Part shown: positions 35,212-44,216 of the stretch, piece after piece
Numbering within the stretch: the stretch's first letter is position 1
How the letters are laid out: each line of letters begins with the position of its first letter
From: Lysobacterales bacterium
GTDB taxonomy: Bacteria > Pseudomonadota > Gammaproteobacteria > Xanthomonadales > Rhodanobacteraceae
DNA length: 64,000 nt
Direction: 5' to 3'
Assembly: GCA_021324945.1 (NCBI GenBank)
Contig: JAJPID010000014.1
Location: 1-64,000 of the forward strand
Translations under genes and position numbers: made by a program
The notes under the pieces: generated by a model
The model's database searches: none
The model's input: only the letters and a program-made list of their open reading frames with translations
What the model was told of the DNA's origin: nothing

Positions 35212-37218
35212 TCAGTCCTGCATGTCGGCTTCACGTCGCAACGATCCGAAATCGAACATGTCCATCAGATTGCCGATTGCGGGCGCATTGAGCGGCACGT
35301 AGGGATTGCTCGGCCGCGCGATGGGATTGGGCAGGTTGTCGCGTGTGTGGGCGGCGATGCGCTCGGGCAAGAGCCAGTTCGCTTCCACGAATTTGTCGAA
35401 GGAGACGTGATCGTAGTAATCGTGCACCACGCGGCCGCCTTGCGAATACTTGGACACCACCAGCAGCGGGATGCGCGTGCCGTCGCCGAAGAAATCGATC
35501 GGTTGCACGTAACCCGAGTCGTAGTAACCGCCGCCTTCGTCATAGGTGATCATGATCGCAGTGTCGTTCCACAGCTTGGGATTGGCCTTCACCATGTCCA
35601 CGATCTTCTGCACGTACCCCTCGAACAGATTCAACTTCGATGAAGCGGGGTGGCCGTCCAGCAGCCCGTCGGGCTTGGCGATCGCCACCGCCGGCAAGGT
35701 GCCGTTGCTGATGTCGCTGTAGAGGTCGTTGATGTCGCGTAGGTTGGCGCGCAGCTTGGGACTGGTCATCACCTGCGTGGAATAGAGGAAGGGATTGCAG
35801 ATGTTGCAGTAGCTGCCGCCTTCACCGTCCTCGACGCCGCCGTCCCAGCCTTCGCCGTAGTACCGCCAGCTCACGTGATGCTTGCTGAGCAGCAAGCCGA
35901 TGTTGTTCTGGCGCGTCGGCGGAATGGTGAACTGATCCGCGCCCAGCGGCGCGGGCGTGCCGTCGCCGAGATAACCGGGGTTGTAGTTGTTGACGAGGTA
36001 GTACGCGTCGCGCTTGCAGTCGCCATCGAGGAAGACGCGGTAAGGCAGCGCGCGCAGATACTGCCTGATGGGTGCCACGCCCGGCTGGTTCTCGTCCGCG
36101 CAGTTGACGTAGGAACCGCCGCTGTAGCCATCCTGCGTGTACCAGTTGTTGGTGCCCGCTTGCGGATCGGGATTCTCGATCTGGTTCGACGGCGGCGTCG
36201 CGGGCCGGCCCTGATCATCTGCGTAATAGATCAGCGTGCCGTAGCCCAGCATGATGTGATTGGCGCCGGTGCCGCCCATCACCGATTGATGGAAGTTGTC
36301 GCTGAGCGTGTATTCGCGCGCGAGCTGGGTGAAGTATGGCGCGTCGCCTGCGGCGACATTGAGGAACTGCATCGCCGTCGAGCCTTCGCCGGTGCTCTGA
36401 TCAGTGAAATTCTCCGGCTGCGGCTTGCCGTTGCTGCCAGCGCCGACGCTCACTTCCACCCATGGGAAAAGGTCGTTGCGGCAACCGCTGAGGTTTTCGA
36501 TGGAAGCGTTGGCCGCGTCGCAATCGAGTTGCTGCCACATCTGGAAGAAGCGGTGTACCGGGCTGCTTGCATAGTCGTTGTATTGAATGGACGCATGCAT
36601 GTCCACCGGCGCATTGGACAGCACGGCGGGAAAACGCGTGTCGATCGAGCGCTCGGGCAAGCCGGTGCCGCCGCTGGCGAGTTCGTAATACGCGGCATCG
36701 GGCAGGCCCGGTTCGATCGCCTGCGCTTGCGCGGGCGAAGCGAACGGCGCCTGCGTCGGGGCGCTGCCGGTGTTGATGCGCGGCAATGTCGCGTAGGGCA
36801 CGGTGTGCGCCGGCGCGAGCGAGAACTTGCCGTCGTCCACGGCCTGCCATTGTTGCGCCTTGGCGACGTTCGGGCCGGGAGTACCGTCGGCGTTGACGAT
36901 GCCTTGCGACAGGAGATTGCGCACGCTCTGTCCCTTCGGCGGCACGTAGGTGGCATAGACGTGATCGAAGGTGCGGTTCTCGCCGATCAGCAGGATCACG
37001 TGCTTGATCGGAGTCAATGTGTAGTCGCTGCGGTCGTCACCTTCAGGCCCGTGCGGTGTCACCGCGCCCCCGGCGGGTTGGCGCGAAGTGGTGGAATGCG
37101 GTAGATGTGCGCGGAAAGCGGCGTCGTTCTGCTGGGCGCCGACCACGCCGGCCAGGCCGGTCAGCAGCGTCACGGCCGCGAATGCTTTCGCGTGACCGCG
37201 GTTGATTTTGAGCGACAT
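35212..37218 (-). CDS. secreted phosphoesterase family protein (phospholipase C / acid phosphatase type)
   Basis: Exported hydrolase of 668 residues in the alkaline-phosphatase superfamily. After the signal peptide (about 12-28) comes the family hallmark IKHVILLIGENRTFDHVYA with the metal-binding Glu-Asn, later SDNFHQSVMGGTGANHIMLG and the C-terminal metal block TAIMITYDEGGGYYDSGYV, then PLLVVSKYSQGG and DHVSFDKFVEANW. Substrates in this family are phospholipids or phosphomonoesters. The GAGAGGGATC ribosome site fixes the start. One TGTCA-type half-site lies upstream (about 37333), so PhoB control is possible but not shown. Confidence 0.88.
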   Translation of the reverse strand: MSLKINRGHAKAFAAVTLLTGLAGVVGAQQNDAAFRAHLPHSTTSRQPAGGAVTPHGPEGDDRSDYTLTPIKHVILLIGENRTFDHVYATYVPPKGQSVRNLLSQGIVNADGTPGPNVAKAQQWQAVDDGKFSLAPAHTVPYATLPRINTGSAPTQAPFASPAQAQAIEPGLPDAAYYELASGGTGLPERSIDTRFPAVLSNAPVDMHASIQYNDYASSPVHRFFQMWQQLDCDAANASIENLSGCRNDLFPWVEVSVGAGSNGKPQPENFTDQSTGEGSTAMQFLNVAAGDAPYFTQLAREYTLSDNFHQSVMGGTGANHIMLGYGTLIYYADDQGRPATPPSNQIENPDPQAGTNNWYTQDGYSGGSYVNCADENQPGVAPIRQYLRALPYRVFLDGDCKRDAYYLVNNYNPGYLGDGTPAPLGADQFTIPPTRQNNIGLLLSKHHVSWRYYGEGWDGGVEDGEGGSYCNICNPFLYSTQVMTSPKLRANLRDINDLYSDISNGTLPAVAIAKPDGLLDGHPASSKLNLFEGYVQKIVDMVKANPKLWNDTAIMITYDEGGGYYDSGYVQPIDFFGDGTRIPLLVVSKYSQGGRVVHDYYDHVSFDKFVEANWLLPERIAAHTRDNLPNPIARPSNPYVPLNAPAIGNLMDMFDFGSLRREADMQD

Positions 37219-37367
37219 GATCGATCCCTCTCGATGCGTTCCATGGAGACCGCAAGCGGACCATCGATAGGACGGCGCGTCTGCGGGACGCGCGCAGTCT
37301 GCGCCGCGCGCATGACGTCCGTTGGGCGCGCAAGTGACAGGAATTTGGCGAAAAATGCGCGCGTTCG

Positions 37368-39020
37368 TTACTCGCGTCTTTCAATGCGCGCAGGCAGCAG
37401 CTCGAACGGTCGCATCATCTCGTTGTCTTCGTGTTCCAGCAGATGGCAATGCCAGACATAGCGGCCTGGTTCGCCATCGAACTTCGCGATGATGCGCGTG
37501 ACCATGCCCGGATCCGCGCCCACCGTGTCCTTCCAGCCCACTTCGTGCGGCGCAGGCGGTTGCGCCGGATCGGTGTAGCGCAGCGTGCGATGCGCATTCC
37601 ATGCGAACAAATCAAAAGCGCGCCGCTCGAGGATCTGGAAGCGCACCAGATGCAGATGGATAGGATGCGCGTCCCCGGTGGCGTTGACGAAGCTCCAGAT
37701 TTCGATATCGCCCTGATGCGGCCTTTCTGAAATCGGATCGCTCCAACGCTTGCCGTCGAGCAACATCACAGTCGCATTGCCGCCGGAATCGTCCATCTCG
37801 CCCAGCGCCAGCACGCGTTCGCGCACTGCGCGGCTTGCATCCAGACGCGGCGCCGGCCGCAGCGCACGCGGAATCACTGAAGCAGCCGTAGATGCGGCGC
37901 GATGCGCGACGCGGAATTCCAGTATTTCGCTGTCCTGATGCCGCAGGTGTACGGCGCTCCCTGCGAGTTCGCCGAAATCGACCAACACGTCCGCGCGTTC
38001 GGCCGGATACAACTCGATGCGCTCCCGTTGCACCGGCGCGGGCAGCAAGCCTTGATCGCTACCGATCTGATGGAACGCCAATCCGTGCGACAGCGACAGT
38101 TCGAATAAGCTGCTATTGGCGACGTTTGTGAGCCGCAGGCGATAGATGCGCGGCTCGACTTGCAGATACGGAAAGAGCTTGCCGTTGCACAGGACCAGAT
38201 TGCCCTGGCACTGCATCACCCATGGCGCATCCGGATCGGTGGAGACCGGATAGTAAAGTTCGCCGTTGCGCGCGATCAGGCGATCGCACAACAGCAACGG
38301 CAGCTCGTATTCGCCCGCCGGCAATCCGAGCGCCTGCTCCTGCGGGTCCCGCACCCACCACGCGCCGTAAAGGCCGGCATAGATGTTCAGGCGCGTGATC
38401 CCCATCGCGTGGTCGTGATACCACAACGTCGCTGCGTCCTGACCGTTGGGGTATCCGTACAACGCCGACTTGCCGGGCACGTACCAATCTTCCGGCCAGC
38501 CGTCGCTGTGCGGCGGTACGCGCGCGCCGTGCACGTGCGTCACCGCGCGCACATCCGGCTTGTCGCGTTCGGCGCCGTGCAGCCCATGATCGATCGGCAG
38601 GAAATGCCGCTGCGGCAGCGCATTGACCCATTCGACCAAGACGGGTTCATCGCCTTGCACCTCGATGGTCGGACCGGGCGAACTGCCCTCGTATCCCCAC
38701 ATCGGCGTGGGCGGCAGATCGCGATGCAGACGCGCATTAAACGCGCGCATCGTCACGCGGTGGCACGGCAATTGCCGGCCGGGCCACGCGGGATGCATGC
38801 GCAAACCTGTCGCGCGTGCTCGCGGCGGAATCGGCAGCGGATCGACGAACCGCGCCAGCGACATCGGGTTGACCAGCGGCACTTTCGGCGACGCAAGCGT
38901 TGCTGCGCGGCGCATCGGCATATCCGACATCGCGGTTGAAGCCGCCACAGCGCGCCGCGTCGCGACCGCGCCGAACGCAATCCCTGCGCCAAGCAGGAAT
39001 TGGCGCCGCGTGCAGCTCAT
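37368..39020 (-). CDS. Tat-exported multicopper oxidase (CotA/bilirubin-oxidase type)
   Basis: Laccase-like enzyme of 550 residues. The twin-arginine signal is MSCTRRQFLLGAGIAFGAVA. All four copper motifs are present: THVHGARVPPHSDG, LWYHDHAMGI, DAHPIHLHLVRF and WHCHLLEHEDNEMM with the T1 Cys and axial Met. The layout (three cupredoxin domains, CotA-like MWGYEGSSPGPTIEV) suggests oxidation of phenols, bilirubin-like compounds or metal ions coupled to O2 reduction. The start was chosen to give the Tat signal. The gene stands alone, downstream of the multi-hairpin element. Confidence 0.93.
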   Translation of the reverse strand: MSCTRRQFLLGAGIAFGAVATRRAVAASTAMSDMPMRRAATLASPKVPLVNPMSLARFVDPLPIPPRARATGLRMHPAWPGRQLPCHRVTMRAFNARLHRDLPPTPMWGYEGSSPGPTIEVQGDEPVLVEWVNALPQRHFLPIDHGLHGAERDKPDVRAVTHVHGARVPPHSDGWPEDWYVPGKSALYGYPNGQDAATLWYHDHAMGITRLNIYAGLYGAWWVRDPQEQALGLPAGEYELPLLLCDRLIARNGELYYPVSTDPDAPWVMQCQGNLVLCNGKLFPYLQVEPRIYRLRLTNVANSSLFELSLSHGLAFHQIGSDQGLLPAPVQRERIELYPAERADVLVDFGELAGSAVHLRHQDSEILEFRVAHRAASTAASVIPRALRPAPRLDASRAVRERVLALGEMDDSGGNATVMLLDGKRWSDPISERPHQGDIEIWSFVNATGDAHPIHLHLVRFQILERRAFDLFAWNAHRTLRYTDPAQPPAPHEVGWKDTVGADPGMVTRIIAKFDGEPGRYVWHCHLLEHEDNEMMRPFELLPARIERRE

Positions 39021-39145
39021 CGCCACGCCTCGCGAGCGCGGTCGCCGAACGTCTTGTTGAATGGCTGGGTGGCCGGGCACTCGAAAATCACGCCGACAGC
39101 ATCGGCGCACAACATGACGGCTGCGTGTCAGCGCCCGCGGGGCTT

Positions 39146-39306
39146 GGAAACTCTGATTGATCAGAGTTTCCTTGCGCCACATGGATGTGGCGCACGCAAA
39201 TCAAGCGCGCTTCAGCTTCAGGTGCTTGATTTGCTGAGCCGTATTCGGGCGTGTACCGAATTCGATGCGCTCTGACAAATTCAGGAAGGATTTGTTCAGA
39301 GCTTCC
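39146..39306. repeat. 161-bp multi-hairpin element with terminal inverted repeats
   Basis: Five palindromes lie one after another: 39146-39171 (GGAAACTCTGA/TCAGAGTTTCC, loop TTGA), 39173-39194 (TGCGCCACAT/ATGTGGCGCA, loop GG), 39196-39234 (GCAAATCAAGC/GCTTGATTTGC, loop 17), 39243-39261 (ATTCGG/CCGAAT) and 39269-39302 (GCTCTGACAAAT with a one-base bulge). The outer ends, GGAAACTCTGA and TCAGAGCTTCC, are themselves inverted repeats matching 10 of 11. It ends exactly against the DUF2214 stop codon. It has no coding potential worth reporting. It may be a miniature mobile element, a REP-like cluster or a structured RNA. Confidence 0.75.
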
Positions 39307-39753
39307 TTAGATTCCCCGCGCCATCAACACGGCAAAAATCGGGATGACTGCCAGGCCGCACATCTCCATCATCACCAGCGCGCGCATCCAGCGCCATTCG
39401 CGCGGAGGAATTTCGTATGCCGCATCGTCGCGCCGGTAACGCCGCCAGCGTTGATAGCTCATCGTCGGTAGGATCGAAATCAGACCGATCAGCACGAACA
39501 AGCCGATCAGCGCGTGGAAAGACGTGTTATGCGTGTAAAACGCCAGTGGCTTGGCGCCGAGGAACAGCCGGCCCAATCCGGTCAGCAGCACCGCGCCGGC
39601 GCTGATGAAATAACCCATGTCCGCGCGCGCCAGCGTTTCCACATCCACTGCCACGTGTCCAGCACCCAGCAGCAGCCACTGCCGGCCGAGAAACCACGCC
39701 AGGAAAAAGATCGAAAGAAAATGCGCGTAGGACAGTGCCGCATCGCCGTACAT
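39307..39753 (-). CDS. DUF2214 family membrane protein
   Basis: Inner-membrane protein of 148 residues with four helices. The N terminus MYGDAALSYAHFLSIFFLAW and the ADMGYFISAGAVLLTGLGRL segment fit DUF2214. The ATG overlaps the stop of the dehydratase gene (TGATG), so both are translated from one message. Histidines in helix 1 and in the YTHNTSFHALIGLFV segment could hold haem or metal, but this is untested. Function unknown. Confidence 0.82.
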   Translation of the reverse strand: MYGDAALSYAHFLSIFFLAWFLGRQWLLLGAGHVAVDVETLARADMGYFISAGAVLLTGLGRLFLGAKPLAFYTHNTSFHALIGLFVLIGLISILPTMSYQRWRRYRRDDAAYEIPPREWRWMRALVMMEMCGLAVIPIFAVLMARGI

Positions 39754-40730
39754 CAGGAAGACTCCGTTGCCTGTTTCAAAAACGACAATGCATCCAGATC
39801 CACATTGCCGCCGCTCAAGATGATTCCAATCTTCTTGCCGCGCCAACGCTCGCGCTGCGCCAATAGAACCGCCAGCGCCACAGCCGAAGAAGGTTCCACC
39901 GTCTGTTTCAGGTGCTTCCACAGCAGACACATCGCCGCGAGAACTTGTGCATCGTCCGCCGTTGCAATCTCGACACCGCGTGCGCGCAACAATTCGAAAT
40001 TGATCTCGCCGATCGTCGCGCGCAGTCCGTCGCAGATCGTGTTCGGCACGACATCGACGACGCGCTCGCCGCGTTGCATCGAACGCCAACCATCGTCTGC
40101 GCCGGTCGGCTCCGCCGCCAGCAATTGCGTCGAAGGCGACAGCGCGCGCGCTACGATCGCGGCGCCGGACATCAACCCGCCGCCACCCAGCGGCGCGATC
40201 AGCACGTCCACTTCCGGCGCTTGCCGCAGCAATTCCAGCACAACGGTGCCTTGACCTGCGATCACGCGCGGATCGGTGTAGGGATGCACCATCGTCGCGC
40301 CGGTTTCGCGCGCGACTCGCGCTGCGGTCTCCTCGCGTGCGGCGAGGGTCGGTGCGCACACGTGCAGAATCGCGCCCGCCGCTTCGATGTTGGCGAGCTT
40401 GGCGCGCACCGCGCCCTCGGGCACCACCACGTGCGCGGGGATGCCGCGGCTGCGCGCGGCCAGCGCCAGCGCGGCACCGTGATTGCCGGAAGAATGCGTG
40501 ACCACGCCGCGCCGGGCTTCTTCCTCGTGCAACGACCACACCGCGTTGCAGGCGCCGCGGAACTTGAACGCACCGCCGATTTGCAGGTGTTCGCACTTGA
40601 AATGCAGCGACGCGCCGGCGAGTTCGTCCAGCGCTTGGTCTCGTAGCACCGGCGTGACACGCGCGAACGGCGCGATCCGCGCGGCGGCGGCGCGCACGTC
40701 GGTCAAAGTGGGGAATTCGAACCGGCTCAT
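39753..40730 (-). CDS. threonine/serine dehydratase (PLP-dependent)
   Basis: Fold-type II PLP enzyme of 325 residues that deaminates threonine or serine to an oxo acid, or racemises serine. Schiff-base Lys56 lies in GGAFKFRGACNA, the substrate loop is THSSGNHGAALALAA and the phosphate cradle is PLGGGGLMSG. There is no C-terminal ACT domain, so it is not the feedback-controlled IlvA; it resembles catabolic or racemase forms. Coupled to the DUF2214 gene and divergent from pepN across 80 bp. Confidence 0.9.
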   Translation of the reverse strand: MSRFEFPTLTDVRAAAARIAPFARVTPVLRDQALDELAGASLHFKCEHLQIGGAFKFRGACNAVWSLHEEEARRGVVTHSSGNHGAALALAARSRGIPAHVVVPEGAVRAKLANIEAAGAILHVCAPTLAAREETAARVARETGATMVHPYTDPRVIAGQGTVVLELLRQAPEVDVLIAPLGGGGLMSGAAIVARALSPSTQLLAAEPTGADDGWRSMQRGERVVDVVPNTICDGLRATIGEINFELLRARGVEIATADDAQVLAAMCLLWKHLKQTVEPSSAVALAVLLAQRERWRGKKIGIILSGGNVDLDALSFLKQATESS

Positions 40731-40798
40731 GCTTTCGCTGCGCAACATACACACGCGCGCGCAAACACGCCAGAGCACGGTTCGCTGCCGCATCCCGT

Positions 40799-40804
40799 TA
40801 GAAT
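40799..40804 (+). promoter_or_regulatory. candidate -10 box for a leaderless pepN message
   Basis: TAGAAT lies exactly six bases before the pepN ATG and no purine-rich ribosome site stands between. A transcript starting at the usual distance would begin at or next to the A of the ATG. The same arrangement occurs at mnmG. Confidence 0.45.
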
Positions 40805-40810
40805 CAAGCG

Positions 40811-43453
40811 ATGCGCAACACCAGTGAAACTCACATCGTCCGCCTCGCCGATTACCAACCGCCGGCCTGGCGCGTGCCGCAGATCGAACTGGAATTCGAT
40901 CTGGATATCGAAGCCACAGAAGTCGCCACGCGGCTGCATCTCCAGCGCGATCCGCAGCAGCAGGAGCCGCTGCGCCTCGATGGCGAAGGCCTGTACTTGC
41001 TGGAAATCAAGCTGGATGGCCGCGCGCTTTCGCAATCGGAATATACGCGGGATGCGAACGGCCTCACCGTGTCCAACGCGCGCGACGGCAGCGTGCTGGA
41101 GACGCGCGTGCGCATCGATCCGTCCGCCAACACAGCCCTGTCCGGCCTGTATCTGTCCGGTTCGCGCGAACGCGGCTTCCTGTTGACCCAATGCGAAGCG
41201 GAAGGCTTCCGCCGCATCACGTATTTCCCCGATCGCCCGGACGTGCTGTCGAAATTCAAGGTGACACTGCGTGCGGACCGCGTGCGCTTTCCGGTGTTGC
41301 TGGCAGGTGGCGACCCGGACGGCGCAGGCGACACACCGGACGGGAAACACTGGGCGCGCTTTGTCGATCGGCATCCCAAGCCGTGCTATCTCTTCGCGCT
41401 GGTTGCGGGCCGTCTCGAAAAGATCGAACGCGCGTACCGCACCGCGGACGGTAACGACATCATGCTGCGCATCTGGGCCGAAAACGACACGATCGACGGC
41501 TGTCGTTACGCGATGGATGCGCTGGAACGCGCGATGCGCTGGGACGAGCGTGCGTACGGTCGCAATTACGATCTCTCCGTGTTCAACGTCGTCGCCACTC
41601 ACGATTTCAACATGGGCGCGATGGAGAACAAGGGTCTCAACATCTTCAACGCGAAATATCTGCTGGCCGATCCGGAGATCACCACCGACGACGAATACCG
41701 CCACATCGAGGCGGTGATCGCGCACGAGTATTTCCACAACTGGAGCGGCAACCGTGTCACCTGCCGCGACTGGTTTCAGTTGTCGTTGAAGGAAGGCTTC
41801 ACGGTTTTTCGCGAGCAACAATTCTGCGCGGACATGCAATCCGCTGCGCTGCAACGCATCGATGAAGTGGCAACGCTGCGGCGCGTGCAGTTTCCGGAAG
41901 ACGCGGGCCCGCTGGCGCATCCGGTGCGGCCGGCCGAGTACGCGGCGATCGACAACTTCTACACTGCGACCGTGTACGAGAAAGGCGCGGAGCTGGTGCG
42001 CATGATCGCGGGACGTCTGGAACGAGAGGGTTTCCGGCGCGGGACCGATCTGTATTTCTCGCGTTGTGACGGCCGCGCCGCGACGATCGAGGATTTCATC
42101 GCCGCGTTGGGCGAAGCCAATGATGTCGATCTTTCGCCTTACCTGGCCTGGTATTCGCAAGCGGGCACGCCGCAGGTGCACGCACATGGCGAATACGATG
42201 CACCCGCGCGCCGCTACACGTTGACCTTGACGCAACACACGCGTCCGACACCGAATCAGTTGCACAAGCAGCCGCTGCCGATTCCGGTACGCGCGGCGCT
42301 GTTTGCGCACGATGGCGCGCGCGTGCCGCTGCGGCTGCGGGGCGAAACCGAAGCGTCGCAAGAACGTGTGCTGGAATTCGCTGTTCATGAGCAGCGATTC
42401 GTATTCGAAGACATCGAGGACAAGCCGGTGGTTTCGCTGCTGCGCGGTTTCTCCGCGCCAGTGCAATTGCATTGCGATTACACGCCGCTGGAATTGGCGC
42501 TGCTGCTGCGTCACGAATCGGAAGGCTACAATCGCTGGAACGCCGCACAACAACTGGCGTGCTCCGCTTTCGATGGCGTCCTCGCCGGGACCTCCAACAA
42601 TACCGCGCTGACCGCGTGGCTGGATGCACTGGCGGAGTTGTTCGAAATCGATGAACGCGAACTCGATCCCGGGTTGCTGGCGGAATTACTGACGCCGCCT
42701 TCTACCATCGAACTCGGCGCGCGTCGCGAACCGCTCGACCCCGATCGCGTGCATGCCGCGCGCGAGACGCTGGAAACCGCGCTGGCGCAACATCTGGGCG
42801 GGAAGATGTCCGCGCGCTACGACGCCTTGCACGCGGACGAAAACGGCGCGCTCGATGCACGCGCACAGGCGCGGCGGCGATTGAAAGGCCGCGTGTTGTC
42901 CCTGTTGTGGCGCTTCGATGCACAACGCGGCGCCGCTCTTTCGCTCGCCCAGTATCGAAATGCGCGCGGCATGACGGATCGATTGTCGGCGCTCGCTGCG
43001 CTACTGCGCGCGAACGCGCCGCAGGCGCAGGAAACGCTGCGCGACTTCCGCGCGCGTTTCGACGGCAAGCCGCTGGCGCTGGACAAGTGGTTCGCCTTGC
43101 AGGCGCAAACACCCGCGCACGCCACGCTGGAGCGCGTGCGCGCGCTCGCCGGCGATGCGGCTTTCGAGTTGCGCAACCCCAATCGCGTGCAGTCGCTGCT
43201 CGGCGCCTTCGCGCGCAACCCGGTCGGATTTCACCGCCCCGATGGCGCGGGCTATCGCTACATCGCGGAAATGCTCGTGCGGATCGACGCGCTCAATCCC
43301 CAGAATGCGTCGCGTCTGGCAAAGGCGTTCGAGAACTGGCGCAAGCTGGAGCCGCGCCGCCGCGCCGGCGCCCGCGAAAGCTTGACGGATCTAAACCGGC
43401 GCACGTTGTCGCGCGATCTCGCCGACATCCTGGCGCGGATGCTTGACGAGTGA
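40811..43453 (+). CDS. pepN: aminopeptidase N
   Basis: M1 zinc aminopeptidase of 880 residues, the main cytoplasmic enzyme removing N-terminal residues from peptides. Exopeptidase motif GAMEN is at 269-273, zinc motif HEYFH at 305-309 with Glu328 in LKEGFTVFREQQF as third ligand. Length and domain order (beta saddle, catalytic, beta sandwich, C-terminal helical DUF3458 domain) match proteobacterial PepN. It may be translated from a leaderless message, given the TAGAAT box six bases before ATG. Confidence 0.97.
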   Translation: MRNTSETHIVRLADYQPPAWRVPQIELEFDLDIEATEVATRLHLQRDPQQQEPLRLDGEGLYLLEIKLDGRALSQSEYTRDANGLTVSNARDGSVLETRVRIDPSANTALSGLYLSGSRERGFLLTQCEAEGFRRITYFPDRPDVLSKFKVTLRADRVRFPVLLAGGDPDGAGDTPDGKHWARFVDRHPKPCYLFALVAGRLEKIERAYRTADGNDIMLRIWAENDTIDGCRYAMDALERAMRWDERAYGRNYDLSVFNVVATHDFNMGAMENKGLNIFNAKYLLADPEITTDDEYRHIEAVIAHEYFHNWSGNRVTCRDWFQLSLKEGFTVFREQQFCADMQSAALQRIDEVATLRRVQFPEDAGPLAHPVRPAEYAAIDNFYTATVYEKGAELVRMIAGRLEREGFRRGTDLYFSRCDGRAATIEDFIAALGEANDVDLSPYLAWYSQAGTPQVHAHGEYDAPARRYTLTLTQHTRPTPNQLHKQPLPIPVRAALFAHDGARVPLRLRGETEASQERVLEFAVHEQRFVFEDIEDKPVVSLLRGFSAPVQLHCDYTPLELALLLRHESEGYNRWNAAQQLACSAFDGVLAGTSNNTALTAWLDALAELFEIDERELDPGLLAELLTPPSTIELGARREPLDPDRVHAARETLETALAQHLGGKMSARYDALHADENGALDARAQARRRLKGRVLSLLWRFDAQRGAALSLAQYRNARGMTDRLSALAALLRANAPQAQETLRDFRARFDGKPLALDKWFALQAQTPAHATLERVRALAGDAAFELRNPNRVQSLLGAFARNPVGFHRPDGAGYRYIAEMLVRIDALNPQNASRLAKAFENWRKLEPRRRAGARESLTDLNRRTLSRDLADILARMLDE

Positions 43454-43466
43454 AAGGAGCGTCCAG

Positions 43467-43658
43467 TCAGTTCTGCGCGACCGGCGCGACCGGCAATTCG
43501 ATATCGGCGCTTTCGGTCTGCTTCAGCGAGAGCTCACGCAGCAAGCGCTCGCCATGTTCGGCTTCGGCGAGCATTTCCTGCCGGCCGATCTCCATCCATT
43601 CGTCGTGGCGCTGGCGCACTTCCTCGAATTCGGGTGCATCCGCAGGCATGAAGCTCAT
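43467..43658 (-). CDS. 63-residue hypothetical protein
   Basis: Small acidic protein beginning MSFMPADAPEFEEVRQRHDE. Most of it would form an amphipathic helix rich in Glu, Arg and Gln (about 9-45), with a loose C-terminal tail ending PVAPVAQN. An AGGGGATCAC ribosome site precedes the ATG, which supports expression. It converges on pepN with a 13-bp gap. I recognise no domain or function. Confidence 0.6.
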   Translation of the reverse strand: MSFMPADAPEFEEVRQRHDEWMEIGRQEMLAEAEHGERLLRELSLKQTESADIELPVAPVAQN

Positions 43659-43734
43659 GATGTGATCCCCTGTGCTTTCGATCCGGTCACTGTCGCAAAT
43701 GCAGAACTCATGCCAACCCAACAGAAAATGTGAA

Positions 43735-43775
43735 CCGCGTCACAAAATCGAACACGCGAGATCCAAGTGACGCGG
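43735..43775. repeat. 9-bp inverted repeat with 23-nt spacer
   Basis: CCGCGTCAC and its exact complement GTGACGCGG, spaced like a regulator operator or the base of a stem-loop. It lies in the gene-free stretch before mnmG (43659-44216), upstream of the 63-residue gene's start on the minus strand. Confidence 0.45.
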
Positions 43776-43938
43776 CCCGTCTTAGTTGGACTTGGGGCGG
43801 CAAACCGCATGAGAACGAGGTTTAACGCCGCATTTACCCCACCACGGCAATACTCAGACCACTCCTGCATGGCAATGCAGTAGCACTCGGCTTGTTGTAG
43901 GCTTGTTGCTGCAAGTTTGTTTCACCGGTTCAACGCTT

Positions 43939-44007
43939 CTGGCGCCCGGCACACGGTCTTCCTGGATTCCCCCTGTTCCTGACGACCGCCGGGCGCCAGT
44001 CCTTTTT
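43939..44007 (+). other. structured region ending in a terminator-like tail (candidate small RNA 3' end)
   Basis: Arms CTGGCGCCCGGC (43939-43950) and its perfect complement (43988-43999) enclose 37 nt that include a further GGTC/GACC pairing. The second arm is followed by TCCTTTTT. In a 558-bp stretch without a convincing gene, this could be the 3' end of an untranslated RNA or of a short transcript upstream of mnmG. No known RNA family was recognised. Confidence 0.45.
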
Positions 44008-44204
44008 GCTAACCCCGCAGCAGCTGTGTCGTCCGCGCGCCTCGTTTCGCATTCTTGATTTTGCAAGGCGGTGCTACCTCCCGCCGGCGCGCGACCGGCC
44101 CCTGACCTCCGATCTCAGCGCGCTCGCTTGACGCCATGCGCCGGCGGGAGTGCACACGAGTAAATGCATTGCGCGTGCCAATGCGCGCTCTTGCCGCGGC
44201 CCGC

Positions 44205-44210
44205 TAAAAT
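44205..44210 (+). promoter_or_regulatory. candidate -10 box for a leaderless mnmG message
   Basis: TAAAAT is followed by six bases (GTCGCG) and then the mnmG ATG, with no ribosome site. Position and sequence match the pepN case. Confidence 0.5.
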
Positions 44211-44216
44211 GTCGCG

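Noticed and set aside
43854-44066. 70-codon open frame on the minus strand in the gap before mnmG
   Set aside because: No ribosome site, no recognisable protein features and it runs through the hairpin region; better explained as non-coding.
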